From Omphiscola glabra (taxonomy: Eukaryota; Mollusca; Gastropoda; Lymnaeidae), in the NCBI GenBank assembly GCA_964017045.1, contig OZ024802.1, forward strand, positions 7,734,413-7,798,412: a DNA stretch of 64,000 nt, written 5' to 3'. This document shows positions 45,811 through 58,088 of this stretch, piece after piece. The position numbers and the translations under genes are program-made. Position 1 is the first letter of the stretch; each line of letters opens with the position of its first letter. The notes beneath the pieces were generated by a model. That model worked only from the letters and a program-made list of their open reading frames with translations. It searched no databases and had not been told where the DNA came from.

Positions 45811-48800
45811 GTGAGTATGTTAACGCCACATCACGCGTCTTTGTTTGTGGCAATGACTCGCTACTCTCTAATACAGATAATCTCACTTCAAAATAAAGAT
45901 CACTTATTTTAGATCTTTCAGAGTCCCCCATTAGAAATATATAATACACACTTAAGCTGTCTTTGATAAATAGTCAATAGTTGCCAAAGTTCATATAGGT
46001 TTTATTTCTCCTGGGACAGTGGGAGTGAGGCTCGATTGATACAACATTTTGAGAACAGCTCCATAACAAAGAAAAGGATTGTTGCATGTGACGATCGTTC
46101 AGAAACCGAATAGGCACTTCGGAAAAATTAGCTTGGCGAAGTTCGTATATTGCGACTAAGCTCACTTTACAGGAAAGCATTAAGTTGGACACATTTTAAT
46201 GAAGGAAGTGGATACCCCTTAAAGAGACCTTGCGCAGAGCAACAGAAAGGAAGAACATACTATAAATCGAACCTTGCAGACAGCTCCCACAGAAGAAGCT
46301 GATTGACAGCAGTGCTGTATCTTGGGTCGGCTGTCCCAAGCACCAGCCAGCACATACACAATATGTGTTGAAGCATATGTTTACACTTTATTTTTTTTTC
46401 AATTAAATTGATTCTTTTTTCAATCAACGTAGGGAAGTTAAGCTTTTTTTAAAATATATTTTCAATGCTTCCAACGAGTTACAGTTACATAAACCATTGA
46501 ATAACGAGATTATTGTAATGACGTTATAAGAATTCCTGTCAGTCGCTTGTATGGCCCTTAGTTCGGTAAATCGTTGTAAATGCACATATTCAAATTATTA
46601 AGTGAACTTGTGAAATAGAAGAAATGTCTTATTAGTAGGTCACTTTATTCATTTTGACAGGGTACATAGCATAAGATAAGATTTATGTCGATTCTTAAGG
46701 TCCTTTATCAAAAGCAAATGGCATTTTTGGGGGCCTTTTTTTACAAAGTTTCATAACTTCAAGTTTGACAACTCTTTTTTTTTACCTCATCAGTTACGTG
46801 CCCTGGAACCTTCACGAACCAGCACCTGGTCTTTTCAGTAACGAGGGTATCCTAGACCTTCGACGCTTTATTAAGACGGCAGCAGACCTTGGCCTCTTCG
46901 TGATTTTCCGTCCTGGTCCTTACATCTGTTCAGAGTGGGACTTTGGAGGACTTCCGTCCTGGCTACTAGCCGACCCCGAGATGAAAGTCAGATCCAACTA
47001 TCATGGATATCAGGAAGCAGTGAAGAGGTGGATGCACGAACTAAGTCATTCAAACACAAATTAGTATTATTATTGTTATTAGTTGTCTTATGTAGCGTGG
47101 TACCCCAGCCTAGGGCTAGGCTCACCGCGCTGTACATAAAAATATGAAAAAAGAGACATAATGGTGATATTAACATAAAATACATATATATAATAAAGAA
47201 CAGATGTATAGAGACAAAACAAAATCTAATGCATATTCACCTCATCCACACCAGAACTTTTACATGACAAGCCATAGACGGCTGCCAGCAGCAGCGTTTA
47301 TCGGTCAGATGTGGGGAATCAGTCGGGGTAGTAGAGTTTAAAGAGATGCGTTTTGATACAAATTTTTTTAACTATAACATGAAAAGATTATTTTGTATAA
47401 CTTTATATTTTATAGCACAGTGCTATGGAATAAAGGACGAGCCTGTTGGTTATTTATTAATAATCATCAAAACCTTTCAAGAAATTACTTGAGTTTTTAA
47501 AAAAAAAATCAAAGCTTAAGTAATGATTGGATTACAGTCTGATTAATGGATTAAGTAGTGTTTGGATTACAGTCGGATTAATTAATTGATCGGATCTAAA
47601 TTGCTAAATAGAACGCCATGATATTTCTAAGGGTTTTGATAATTTTTAGTACACCCCAAACCCTGACCAGGCGTCCAGTAATTTGGGAAAAGTGTGGGAG
47701 ATTCCCCCCCCCCCCCCTCCCAACCTTACCGCCTCGAAATAAATATATATTTATCTCTTAGCAAATGCAGCGAAATATCATTAATATGAACAGAAGGAAA
47801 ATGAACTCTGTTCCAACGCGTACCTGTAAGATTAATTTCTCATGCGTTAATATACAGAACTCGAGCCCTGGATAGAGCCCTAAGTTATACCCACCTCACC
47901 AAGGGGAGAGTTCTTGAAATGTTATACAATTTAAATAAAAATCACATATTTATTTGATTATTCTTTTATATGATTAATTTCAAAGGCAAATAAAAATGGG
48001 ATTGAGTGACACGCTTACCCCAGTAATATGACCTACAATCTGTCTTTGCTTTTAGATAGGTGAATTCTTAGCAGTATCTCCATGGCTGGTTGGATGGGTG
48101 GGTGGTTGGGTGGGTGGTTGGGTGGGTTGTTGGTGGGTGGGTGGGTGGGTGGTTGGGTGGGTTGTTGGTGGGTGGGTGGGTTGTTGGTGGGTGGGTGGGT
48201 GGGTGGTTGGGTGGGTTGTTGGTGGGTGGGTGGGTGGGTGGTTGGGTGGGTTGTTGGTGGGTGGGTGGGTGGGTTGTTGGTGGGTGGGTGGGTGGGTGGT
48301 TGGGTGGGTGGGTGGGTTGTTGGTGGGTGGGTGGGTGGGTGGTTGGGTGGGTTGTGGGTGGGTGGGTGGTTGGGTGGGTGGTTGGGTGGGTGGGTGGGTT
48401 GTTGGTGGGTGGGTGGGTGGGTGGTTGGGTGGGTTGTTGGTGGGTGGGTGGGTGGGTGGGTGGTTGGGTGGGCGGGTGGGTGGTTGGGTGGGTGCTTGGT
48501 ACCGTGCTTTAGCTGGTGCCTATTTGCAGATATAAAACCTCATACATAGAAACATTCCATGTCATAGTTGTTCTTGACTCCTTGCATTCCAGGTACTTTG
48601 ATTGGCTGATACCACAAGTCGCAGACCTCCAGTACAGCCACGGTGGGCCCATTATTGCCGTTCAGGTTGAAAATGAGTTTGGCTCCTTCAGCGACGACCC
48701 AGGACACTTAGAGTTCCTCCGTGATCTTCTACTCAACAAAGGAATCAAGGAGCTGCTGGTCACTTCAGATAACGAATCGGCCATCAGAACTGCCCCTGTC

Positions 48801-50030
48801 CTGGATGGGGTCTTGCCCACAGCCAATGGTCAGACGGTCGAAGAGATAAAGACAGGATTTCAGATCATTCGATCCCTGAATGACCAGTATCCCCTCATGG
48901 TCATGGAGTTTTGGACCGGGTGGTTTGACCACTGGGGTTACCCACATGAGACCCGATCTGTGGATGTGCTTGAAAAGACTCTGAACTACGCGTTGGAAGA
49001 AAACTCAAATGTTAACTTCTACATGTTTCACGGGGGAACGAACTTTGGATTCATGGCAGGGGCGTTACATTTATCCAATTTTAAGGCTGACGTCACCAGC
49101 TACGATTATGATGCCCCTTTGGCAGAAGATGGTGGTATAACTGAGAAATTTGTCAAAATTCAGAAGATGATTGGGGAAGCGACCAAGAAAAATAACCCAG
49201 AAAGATTAGATCTTCCCACGGTAATGGCGGATAACAACAGAGCTGTAGTCCCACTAAAGGTGTCCTTAGATAAAATTTTACCGTGGTCTGAAATTATCAA
49301 AACTATCAGAAAGAAATCCAAGTCCAGGGATCCTCAGTTTATGGAGAGCTACGCATTTGAAAATGGAAGTGTACAGTCCTATGGCTACATCGTCTACAGA
49401 AAGGCAATTGAACATTTAGGCAAAGGCCGTTTGGATTTTACTGGCAGTATTAAAGACAGAGCAAGTATCTTGGTGAATGGCAAAACCCGTGGAGTCCTGA
49501 CCTGGGAATCGGAATCTGCCGTGCTAGATGTATTACAAGAGGAAGGTGGGATTCTTGATATCGTTGTTGAGAATCTTGGACGTGTCAACTACACAACTAA
49601 AAACAAACAGGATGTGTTGAACACACAGAGGAAAGGCTTTGACGGAGAGATCAGACTTGACGATGGCGTGCTGCAGAACTGGGAAGTCATTGCCCTGGAC
49701 TTCGCTGAGGGTTTTGTTGATGAAGCGTTGCGGTCATCAGGCTGGCAGGATGTGACTGGATCTGAAAGGCCCGCTGGTCCGGCGCTGTTCAGAGGTTCTG
49801 TTCATTCGTCTGGGAAACCCCGGGACTATTTCGTTCGTCTGGACAACTGGTTTAAAGGTGTGGTCATCGTTAATGGGTTCAACCTGGGGCGTTACTGGGA
49901 TCGAGGTCCACAGTGCACGCTTTACCTTCCAGGTCCTTTGTTGAGAGATGGCACCAACAATATCCTGGTGTTTGAGGAGAGCACGAATTCAGGGGAGATT
50001 ACTCTCGACATTAAACCCTGCTTAGGGTAA
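45647..50030 (+). CDS. GLB1L2-like: GH35 beta-galactosidase-1-like protein (GLB1L2-type)
   Basis: Three coding exons (45647-45810, 46794-47027, 48593-50030) join in phase to 611 residues. The TIM-barrel hallmarks of glycoside hydrolase family 35 are present: GAVHYFRV (27-34), YVPWNLHEP (56-64), [19 protein letters not shown] (94-112), QVENEFGSF with the acid/base Glu161, and [12 protein letters not shown] with the nucleophile Glu238. [14 protein letters not shown] sequence and C-terminal beta domains ([17 protein letters not shown]) follow, as in animal GLB1L2/L3. It should hydrolyse terminal beta-galactosides; family members are lysosomal or secreted. From Met1 there is no signal peptide. 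However, the exon begins at an acceptor (45601) and its frame is open upstream of that Met, so an unseen upstream exon may supply one. Intron 2 carries a G-rich array. Confidence 0.95.
45811..46793 (+). other. intron 1 of the beta-galactosidase gene
   Basis: No further exon or repeat recognised; the ORFs inside lack similarity to the gene. Confidence 0.6.
46794..47027 (+). CDS. GLB1L2-like: beta-galactosidase exon 2
   Basis: Acceptor TTACCTCATCAG. The donor AAGAG then GTGGAT is weak but gives exact phase and restores EAVKR-YFDWL. Encodes YVPWNLHEP through EAVK. Confidence 0.9.
47028..48592 (+). other. intron 2 of the beta-galactosidase gene
   Basis: A possible short dispersed repeat lies near 47092-47150 (GTACCCCAGCCTAGGGCTAG), plus a poly-C tract at 47706 and the G-rich array at 48086-48497. 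Confidence 0.6.
48086..48497 (+). repeat. GGTGGGT-type array with G-quadruplex motifs
   Basis: About 410 bp of GGGTGGGTGGGTGGTTGGGT and GGTTGTTGG blocks. GGGTGGGTGGGTGGG-class tracts, a well-known parallel G-quadruplex type, occur many times on the coding (RNA) strand. It ends 95 bp before the exon 3 acceptor. Confidence 0.93.
48593..50030 (+). CDS. GLB1L2-like: beta-galactosidase exon 3 (terminal)
   Basis: Acceptor TTGCATTCCAG. Encodes YFDWLIPQV to DIKPCLG and TAA at 50028-50030, with both catalytic glutamates. Confidence 0.95.
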
Positions 50031-50154
50031 CATCTGTCATTAAAACGTGTTAAACGATGTAAGAGGAAAAAAAACAACCTTTCTGTCGTGCTACTTCCAT
50101 GATAGCAAGCGATTATACCAATTTAATTATTAAATGTTTATTTGATAACATTAG

Positions 50155-50160
50155 AATAAA
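50155..50160 (+). terminator. candidate poly(A) signal of beta-galactosidase gene
   Basis: AATAAA 125 bp after the stop codon. Confidence 0.55.
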
Positions 50161-50197
50161 GATTATTATTCTTATTTGTAAGAAAATACTTGTTTGA

Positions 50198-50338
50198 TGT
50201 TTTTCTTGTTTGATTTTTGTCACTGTTGACTTTGTTTTTCTTGTTTGGTTTTGTTTCTTCAGTCGACCTGTTGACTTTGTTTTTCTTGTTTGGTTTTGTT
50301 TCTTCAGTCGACCTGTTGACTTTGTTTTTCTTGTTTAG
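50198..50338. repeat. 45-bp tandem repeat, about 3 copies
   Basis: Units with TTGACTTTGTTTTTCTTGTT and TTCTTCAGTCGACCTG; probably just beyond the beta-galactosidase transcript end. Confidence 0.9.
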
Positions 50339-50736
50339 ACGCACTGGACAAAATAATGTCTCAATAATGTTTCATATTAGTTTTTAAATTGGGATTTTGG
50401 GTGAACTATATTCATATTTCTATCTATAGAGAATATATTTGTGTTCACTTTTATGACTACATTCTTAATTAAGTGAAAATTAAGTGCACGACGCCGCAAC
50501 GAATGTAATTTTTTTTTAAAGTTGCTTTAATAAATTAATGCCATTTTTTTCCCTCTTCATTCTAACTTTTTATAAGCTAATAAAGGAAGATAATTAGTAA
50601 AGCAAGTATAAAGTTACATTGTAATATTATTTCATGACCAGGGAAAACACAACAGTTGAATGAATGCTTGACGATTTATGAGAGGAGGGATAAGGTGCAA
50701 GATACTTTGAAATGGATGCTAAGGTGCACCTTTATG
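50339..50736. other. no gene recognised
   Basis: AT-rich intergenic sequence. Confidence 0.4.
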
Positions 50737-50744
50737 GGTTAGGC

Positions 50745-50924
50745 CAGGGGTCGGCAGACCGCTCTTTAGCCACCTCAGTGCGGCTCGGCCAGTCGGCCAC
50801 AAATCAGTTCTGACTCCAAAAAAAAAAATTATAGTTCTTGAAAAGAAATTTGGCTCTCAAATTGCTTTTTATAGTCCTGCTGCTGATTTTTGACTCGTTT
50901 GACTAATGAGTTTGCCGACCACTG
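50745..50924. mobile_element. hAT-type MITE (CAGGGGTCGGCA family)
   Basis: A 180-bp element with ends CAGGGGTCGGCAGACC and GTTTGCCGACCACTG (imperfect inverted repeats), and flanks GGTTAGGC and GGTTAGAC (7 of 8), fitting hAT. Ends of this type are widespread in animals. Confidence 0.85.
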
Positions 50925-51107
50925 GGTTAGACTGAAGAACATGACAACTTGAATTAGTGCTAAATTATTTATGTCCAGAAGTTAGTCGTGACGAGCACCC
51001 ACGCTGGTTTTGTCTTTCCTCTAAGAACTTGGCCCTTCAAAGGAAGCACCAGTGGAGGAATTAAGAGATCTCTTCTTTAGTGCGTAATTTTCTGAATTTG
51101 TCTAAAC

Positions 51108-51262
51108 TTAGTCAGGGGTTATCGGAACGGAGTCAGAAGTTATCGAAACTAAGTCAGGAGTCATCCAAACTTGTCAGGAGTTATCCAAAACGGAGTCAGG
51201 ATTTATCGAAACTAATTCAGGAGTTATCGAAAATGAGTAAATAGTTATTCAAACTGATTCAT
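51108..51262. repeat. degenerate tandem array of GTCAGGAGTTATCGAAAC type
   Basis: About seven degenerate units of roughly 20-24 bp. Confidence 0.8.
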
Positions 51263-51955
51263 GCCACTCTCATTGTATTTCATCATATTTTCTTTTGATC
51301 TTGGACTTAAATTTAATAATTTTTATAAATCGTAATTACAATCAAATATTATTATCTGATTGTAGTTTGATTGTTTGATAAAATTAGAGAGATAAGCATA
51401 CATGTTTAATACAAAAGCTGGGCCCTTGTGTGGGACCGGTGGATCGAGCTATATGTCAAGTGTGTGCTAATGGTGCTCTAGCTACTTAGCTTGGTCGCTA
51501 GTGGAGGCAAGTTTATATTTTATGTTTATTCATTGACTCATAGCTTTATTTCCATAATCAGGGAGGTGGCAAGAAAAAGCATAGCCAATGGCATAGCCCG
51601 AATCTCAGCAACTACTTGACAAATAGTGCATTTTATTGCACCCGTGTTGCAAAAAGATTGACGACTTTGACGCCAAATGAAGATGGAACCCAAGGGGGGT
51701 GACCTTTAGTCTACTCTTTGGTACGCTCCTGTCCATAATAAAAAATTGTCAACATTTCAGAACTTATAAAATACATGTCTAATGTTATCATTACAAGTAG
51801 TACATACTGCAAATAATACAATCACAGCCTAAGATGTAACTAATTTTGACTGCAGCATATATCTGCACATATAGTTAGTTGCTTTTAATACATTTCTAAT
51901 TTTGACTCATACATAATCAGTTTCTATTATGTAAATTGCGATAAGGCCTCAGCCT
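51263..51955. other. no gene recognised
   Basis: AT-rich, no exon or repeat recognised. Confidence 0.35.
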
Positions 51956-52115
51956 AGACACTCAGCTGCTGGCCATGACATAACCATTACTGACAACTTG
52001 ACACTCAGCTACTGGCCGTGACATAACAATTACTGATAGCCTAGACACTCAGCTATTGGCCATGACATAACAATTACTGACAGCCTAGACACTCAGCTAC
52101 TGGCCGTGGCATAAA
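51956..52115. repeat. 43-bp tandem repeat, 4 copies
   Basis: Units containing GACACTCAGCTACTGGCC and ATGACATAACAATTACTGAC. Confidence 0.9.
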
Positions 52116-53284
52116 CGTTAGTGAAAAAATTGTACAGTGGCTGATAGAAAAAAAAAATATTTAAAAAACGTTATGAATTGTTGTGTGTATTGACTTGGTT
52201 TGAGAAAATAAAAATAAGATAACTAAAATATAATCAGATTTTAAATCAAATCTAGAGTTTTAACATTTTGGTATTGAACCTCTTGAGATGTTAAAGAAAT
52301 AATTGCCACCATTTAATATTAAAATTTAGTTTTAGCTAGCAAAAAGCACACACAATGATAAGACATTAAAAAAAAAACCATCATGAAGATAGAAACAATG
52401 CAAGGTTTTTAAAAACAATTACTCCGAGGTTTTTAAATATTGACGCTGTATTGACATTCTCAAAAGTTGGATTGAACTAAAAAAAAAACAAAAACAAAAA
52501 AAAAACAACGAAACAAACCGAACTAATATATTGAACTTTCTCGATTGTGTTTGAAGTTGAGATTTCATTGCGATAATTGATCACTTACTTGATATCTGAT
52601 AGTACAAGATTGGCCTCATTACCCCAATCATCAGACGTTGAGATGTATGTACTCTAATCATCTTTGGAAAGTGATCGCACTCATTACATCCCTTATTGTG
52701 ACGGTAGTCGTTCGTGGTCCGTGACGCCTACAGTAATAAATTTGATTTTAAAAAAAGACAAATTTTGTCACACTTCAGGAATTTGGTGAATAAAATTGTA
52801 GAAAATCGCGCGCAATTAAATTTAAAGTGCGTTCATTGGAGCTTAGAGTGAACCTACTTAAAGGGAAAATTTAAGTTCTCTTTTATACGACGGGTTCAGC
52901 AGATCTTTTTGCCCCATCGACATTACATCGGCTCGAAGCAATTTTGGTCCTTGCGGTATTTGATTTGGTTATTATTTTTTTTTGCCCTTTTTTGGTTCTT
53001 TTTTCATTGTTGTTTTTTGTTGTTTTTTGCAAAGATAACAACGAGAGACCACAACGTAATATTTATCCAACCAACCAAGAAATGTTGCAACAAATCATAT
53101 GTAATTTGCGGCTAACATAATATCAAAAGAAATATTAACAAAACATACAATAAACAGGCACAGAAAAGGTTGAAAAAAAAAAATCATCTATAACTTAGAA
53201 ATAACAATATCGTCAAATTTCGGTCAAAATTTAGAATATTCTAATTTTGCGTTAAGGCTTTTGGCGTTTATATATTTTTAAAAC
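52116..53284. other. no gene recognised
   Basis: AT-rich with poly(A) tracts; the 68-residue ORF at 52909 is Phe-rich low-complexity and not supported. Confidence 0.35.
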
Positions 53285-53560
53285 CTGTTCAGTATGTAAG
53301 TTGGGTTGCTAAAACAGTGTGTAAGTTTGATAGCTAAATCAGTATGTATGTTGGGTTGCTAAAACAGTGTGTAAGTTAGGTTGCTAAAAAGGGTGTAAGT
53401 TGGATTTCTAGATTAGTATGTAATTTGGTTAGCTAAAACATTTTGTAAGTTGTGTAACTAAAACAGTGTGTAAGTTGGGTAGCTAAAACAGTATGTAAGT
53501 TGGGTAGCTAAAACAGAATGTAAGCTGAGTTGGTAAAACCATTGGTAATTTCAGTGTGGA
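53285..53560. repeat. about 25-bp tandem array, 11 degenerate copies
   Basis: Units of GTAAGTTGGGTAGCTAAAAC plus AGTAT. Confidence 0.88.
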
Positions 53561-56509
53561 GAACACTAGAGAAACACATCTAAAACAAAATCAGCAAAAT
53601 AATTAATTTATCCAGTACTGTAATTATTATCTGACAAACAAATATAATATTTTTCACCCACCCCTACCCTTGATAACGTTATATAACATTTCCATTGACC
53701 ACTCAGCCTAAAAATTATACAACATTTCTAGCACCCCCCCCCCCAACCCCAAAAAAAAACCAAAAAAAAAAACCCCGATAAAACATTAGTACTACAAAAA
53801 ATTATTTTTTAGCGTTTTAATTAAAATTCTGTTCGTCTCAACCAAAAGTCTGTCTAACACACAGTTCTGCAAGACTTAAGGGAAGCTGTATAAAGAGTAG
53901 ATCTAACAACGTGCAATTAAGATAAAACAAAGCATTCATATTTCTAGCAAATGCCAGAATTTAAACATAACAACAACTAAAATGTGCTAGCAAAGATTCG
54001 TTTCAGCTTTTAATAATCTATGATAATTTAATAAATTTGAAAAGACATTTTTTCGAAAAAAAAAAAAGAATTACTTAAAAAAAACAACTCAAAAATGAAA
54101 CAGTATAACAATATGATAAACCACCAGACCTCATTTGCGATATATAATATGTGCACAGTGCCTTTCTATGACACTAATCGTCTGCTAACATGCCTCGCGT
54201 TATTAATGGCAAATTACATAAATGATAAATAAATACACACTTTATGCAAAAAATGCTCATCCATTGCAGAGTAGATCTACGATACACACCAATTGACTTT
54301 GCAATTGAGATGATGCAAATCTTGACTTTGCGCTTGTTAACAAATTATTTTATGATTAACAAAACATTTCAATGGAAAAACAGCCTCAAATCAACTCATC
54401 TTATTGTTTGATATTTTCATAGAAATCGAGCCCCACCCATCACCACCACTCAAAGATAAAATAAACCCCCCCCCCCAACCCAAACCACTCGTAATCACGT
54501 GACTATAATTTTATAAAAAGTCAAATGAATAAATGGTAAAAAAAAAGTTACAACAAAATTCAAGCAGTATCGACAAAACGAAATCGATTTCTCATTCGAC
54601 AACAAAAACTTGCTCAAGACGTCAATGACTTCGTTATAAAAGGTAGGTCTGGGGGGTATCGCAGACTCACAACCTGTCTCATCGCGTGGCGACAGTTGGA
54701 CTCAAACACAGGTACATCTCACAAACCCAAATCAAGTCTGGTTTGTGAGGGTACGTCGTAGCATTGTAAGTCTGCTGTGATGGGTGGGCGTGGGGGGGGG
54801 GGAAGGGGGGGATTGTCTTCTTCAGCATTCAAAAAATGATCAATCAATTTCACAGAGGCCACTTGACTTTTATCGCTTGTAACAGGCATGAAATGTGATC
54901 CAATATCGACACACGTGTGTACATTATTTCAGCTTTAAAAAGGGATTTCATTTACACGTCTGTGTCATTTGGTTTTTATTTTTCGCGTCAGCGTCATTTG
55001 ATTTATCAAACGTAACGAAAGTGAAACTCAGAAATTATCTCGGGGTTTGATCGTTTCTCCAACTTTTGGCGTTTATCTAGCTATACATTTCGTATGCAGA
55101 AGATATTCATAACATAATAGTTTGCCATTTCAAATTTCGCAGGAGCGTAAGACGATAACAGTTAAGGACCTATTGAAAGCATTTGAATAGAGCTCATCTG
55201 AAGCAAAGGCAGAGGTTAATTTAGTCCAATTGGATTATTTTGATCTCATCACTGAAAGCGCTGCTCACAACGACTTAATTACCTTCTCTAAAAGCTGTTG
55301 GTTGTCTCTAATCATAAGATGCTCTGTTTCTCATTAGTTTCCAATTCGTTTCTATTGTTGAGTTTACAGTACATCACAAATAATCTGCTCTAAAACATGC
55401 ACAACAGTAAGATCAATCTCGTATTTACGTGTTTATTTCATCTCATTTTAGTGGAAAAATCAATTCCACCCATACTCATATCGCTTATTGATCCATTAAA
55501 AAAACTGTTTGTTTGTGTAAAAAACTTCGTTCCCTAATCACTTCCTCGTATTTTGTTAGAAACTCAAAAGAATTCCTTTATTTCTACATGTCTGTAGATA
55601 TGATAAACAAAAGTAGCTGTCTAAACAAAAATGCATGTCAGTTAGAGTACGGCATAAAGCGTTGGGTCTATCGATCACTAATTGGACGTGATACTTTCTT
55701 GCATAAATATCATGTAATCAATCAGTGGCATGCTCTCTACAGGATGTGTTGATTCACGCCGAGATGATCAAACACGTGCTTACGTCCGTACCAACAGCTT
55801 CTTGCGTTTCTGTATAAAAATCACGTCCTGAAAAAAAGCGCATATGAGAATTTCTGAGTTGAAATTTCTTTTTTACTATAAACAGGACAGAAAAATATTA
55901 GACTTAAAGAACAGGGAAATTAAATATGGGATTTTTAGATCACTTAGTGTGCTGATTACATCCAAGCACACTACATCCAAAGCATTGCGAAATATCTTTC
56001 ATTAGCACAGTAAATATATAAGAGTTTGGTTTTGAGGTTAACTTCCCGTAAAGCGAAAGAATGGGCGACAGCTTCCGGACAATGACGACATCAAATGTTG
56101 GAAGAGCTCTACGAAACATGAGTAGGAAAATGAACCATTTGTTCCTAGGACCTGGCCATGTTATGTTCATCTTCATCATCAGCCACTATTTTATAATTAA
56201 GTCTTACACCAGAGGTCTTACACCAGAGTCAAAATTGTAATATTTCAAATAGTTTATAATTGCCTTATCACGGTTAGACATAAGGCAGCTGTTCTTTGAC
56301 TTGTTCGTGTGATCAGCGTCACACAGATTGGCTTTTGTTTACCTCCAAAGTTGACATTGGCTATAATTAAGTGTTCATTACTAAATGCACGGGAATAATT
56401 TCATCGATAATTAAAATAAACAGGTGACTATTAGTGATCAGGCACTTACTATGAGCCATGCTACTGATTACTACGATAGATAGGTAAGGCATTCTATTGA
56501 TCAGTGCGA
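53561..56509. other. no gene recognised
   Basis: About 2.9 kb of AT-rich sequence with several poly-A and poly-C tracts. ORFs of about 80 residues (55513 +, 55940 -) show no domain, no signal and no splice context. A distant gene's untranslated or regulatory sequence cannot be excluded. Confidence 0.35.
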
Positions 56510-57395
56510 AATATAGGTAAGTCATGCTACTGATTATTACGAGAGACAGGTAAGTCATGTTATTGATCAATGGGACATACAGGTAAGTCATGTTATTGAT
56601 CAATGGGACATACAGGTAAGTCATGTTATTGATCAATGGGACATACAGGTAAGTCATGTTATTGATCAATGGGACATACATGTAAGTCGTGTTATTGATC
56701 AATGGGACATACAGGTAAGTCATGTTATTGATCAATGGGACATACAGGTATGTCATGTTATTGATCAATGGGACATACAGGTAAGTCATGTTATTGATCA
56801 ATGGGACATACAGGTAAGTCATGTTATTGATCAATGGGACATACAGGTAAGTCATGTTATTGATCAATGGGACATACAGGTAAGTCATGTTATTGATCAA
56901 TGGGACATACAGGTAAGTCATGTTATTGATCAATGGGACATACAGGTAAGTCATGTTATTGATCAATGGGACATACAGGTAAGTCATGTTATTGATCAAT
57001 GGGAAAAAGAGGTAAGTCATGTTATTGATCAATGGGGCATACAGGTAAGTCATGTTATTGATCAATGGGACATACAGGTAAGTCATGTTATTGATCAATG
57101 GGACATACAGGTAAGTCATGTTATTGATCAATGGGACATACAGGTAAGTCATGTTATTGATCAATGGGACATACAGGAAAGTCATGTTATCGATCAGTGG
57201 GACATACAGGTAAGTCATGTTATTGATCAATGGTACATACAGGTACATCATGTTATTGATCAATGGGACATACAGGTAAGTCATGTTATTGATCAATGGG
57301 ACATACATGTAAGTCATGTTATTGATCATTGCCACATACAGGTAATTCATACGATTGATCATTGCGACATTCAGGTAAGTTATGTTATTGATCAT
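56510..57395. repeat. 33-bp minisatellite, about 27 copies, each with a consensus 5' splice site
   Basis: Units of ACAGGTAAGTCATGTTATTG plus ATCAATGGGACAT. The period is eleven codons and the minus strand lacks stops, so a 346-residue ORF of an 11-residue peptide repeat appears; I do not regard it as a gene. On the plus strand nearly every unit carries CAGGTAAGT. Confidence 0.96.
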
Positions 57396-57535
57396 TAAAA
57401 CAGACAAAGGTTGTGGATGAGTATGTGTTTCTCTACCTATTTTTTCTTATGTCCTAATTGAACAGCAGTCGCTAAGACTCACTTGTATGATGAAACGTAC
57501 ACTCATTGAAATATATATTGCAGTAAATGAGAAGA

Positions 57536-57567
<32 letters not shown>

Positions 57568-57804
57568 CACCCTACCCCTTTTAGATCCGTATTTACATTT
57601 CCAAACTCAATGTTAAAGGCCCCCCCCCCCCTTTTTTTTTCTCTTAAACATCTTCGAATCACACCACCCCCTTTTAAATTGAGGGCGCGGGTATAATGGC
57701 GTGAATTACTATCTAAAGTGCTACGCTCGAATACATTAAATGCATTGATTTAGGCAAAATGTGCTCTATTTTATTTTTCAACTAATTTAACGTCACACAC
57801 CATT
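57396..57804. other. homopolymer-rich spacer
   Basis: Contains a T-run (about 57538-57562), a C-run (57620-57630) and another T-run; no gene. Confidence 0.5.
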
Positions 57805-58012
57805 TCAGCGAAACACAACATTTCAGCGACACTTACCATTTCAGCAAAATACACTATGTCAGCGACACATACCAATTCAGCGACGCATCATTTCAGCAAC
57901 ATACAACATTTCAGCGACACAACCATTTCAGCGACGCACAACATTTCAGCGACACTTACCATTTCAGCAAAATACACCATGTCAGCGACGCATCGTTTCA
58001 GCGGCAAATTAT
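57805..58012. repeat. ATTTCAGCGACAC degenerate array
   Basis: About 12 units built on CATTTCAGCGACACAtac with 13-17-bp spacing. Each carries a TTTCAG acceptor-like hexamer. Confidence 0.85.
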
Positions 58013-58088
58013 TTTTGGGCCGCATTCATAGCCGCCCTGGGCCGCATTCATAGCCGCCCTGGGCCGCATTCATAGCCGCCCTGGGCCG
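58012..58088. repeat. 22-bp tandem repeat, 3.5 copies
   Basis: GC-rich units GGCCGCATTCATAGCCGCCC, nearly identical, abutting the previous array. Confidence 0.92.

Noticed and set aside
48082..48549. Gly/Trp/Val-rich ORFs resembling silk or antimicrobial proteins
   Set aside because: Product of the GGTGGGT array inside the beta-galactosidase intron; all three frames are open.
55513..56179. Pair of about 79-residue ORFs as possible small genes
   Set aside because: No signal peptide, conserved motif, splice site or codon pattern distinguishes them from chance.
56367..57407. 346-residue minus-strand ORF with an 11-residue repeat
   Set aside because: Explained by a 33-bp stop-free tandem repeat; no signal peptide, no flanking exons, and composition follows the DNA repeat.
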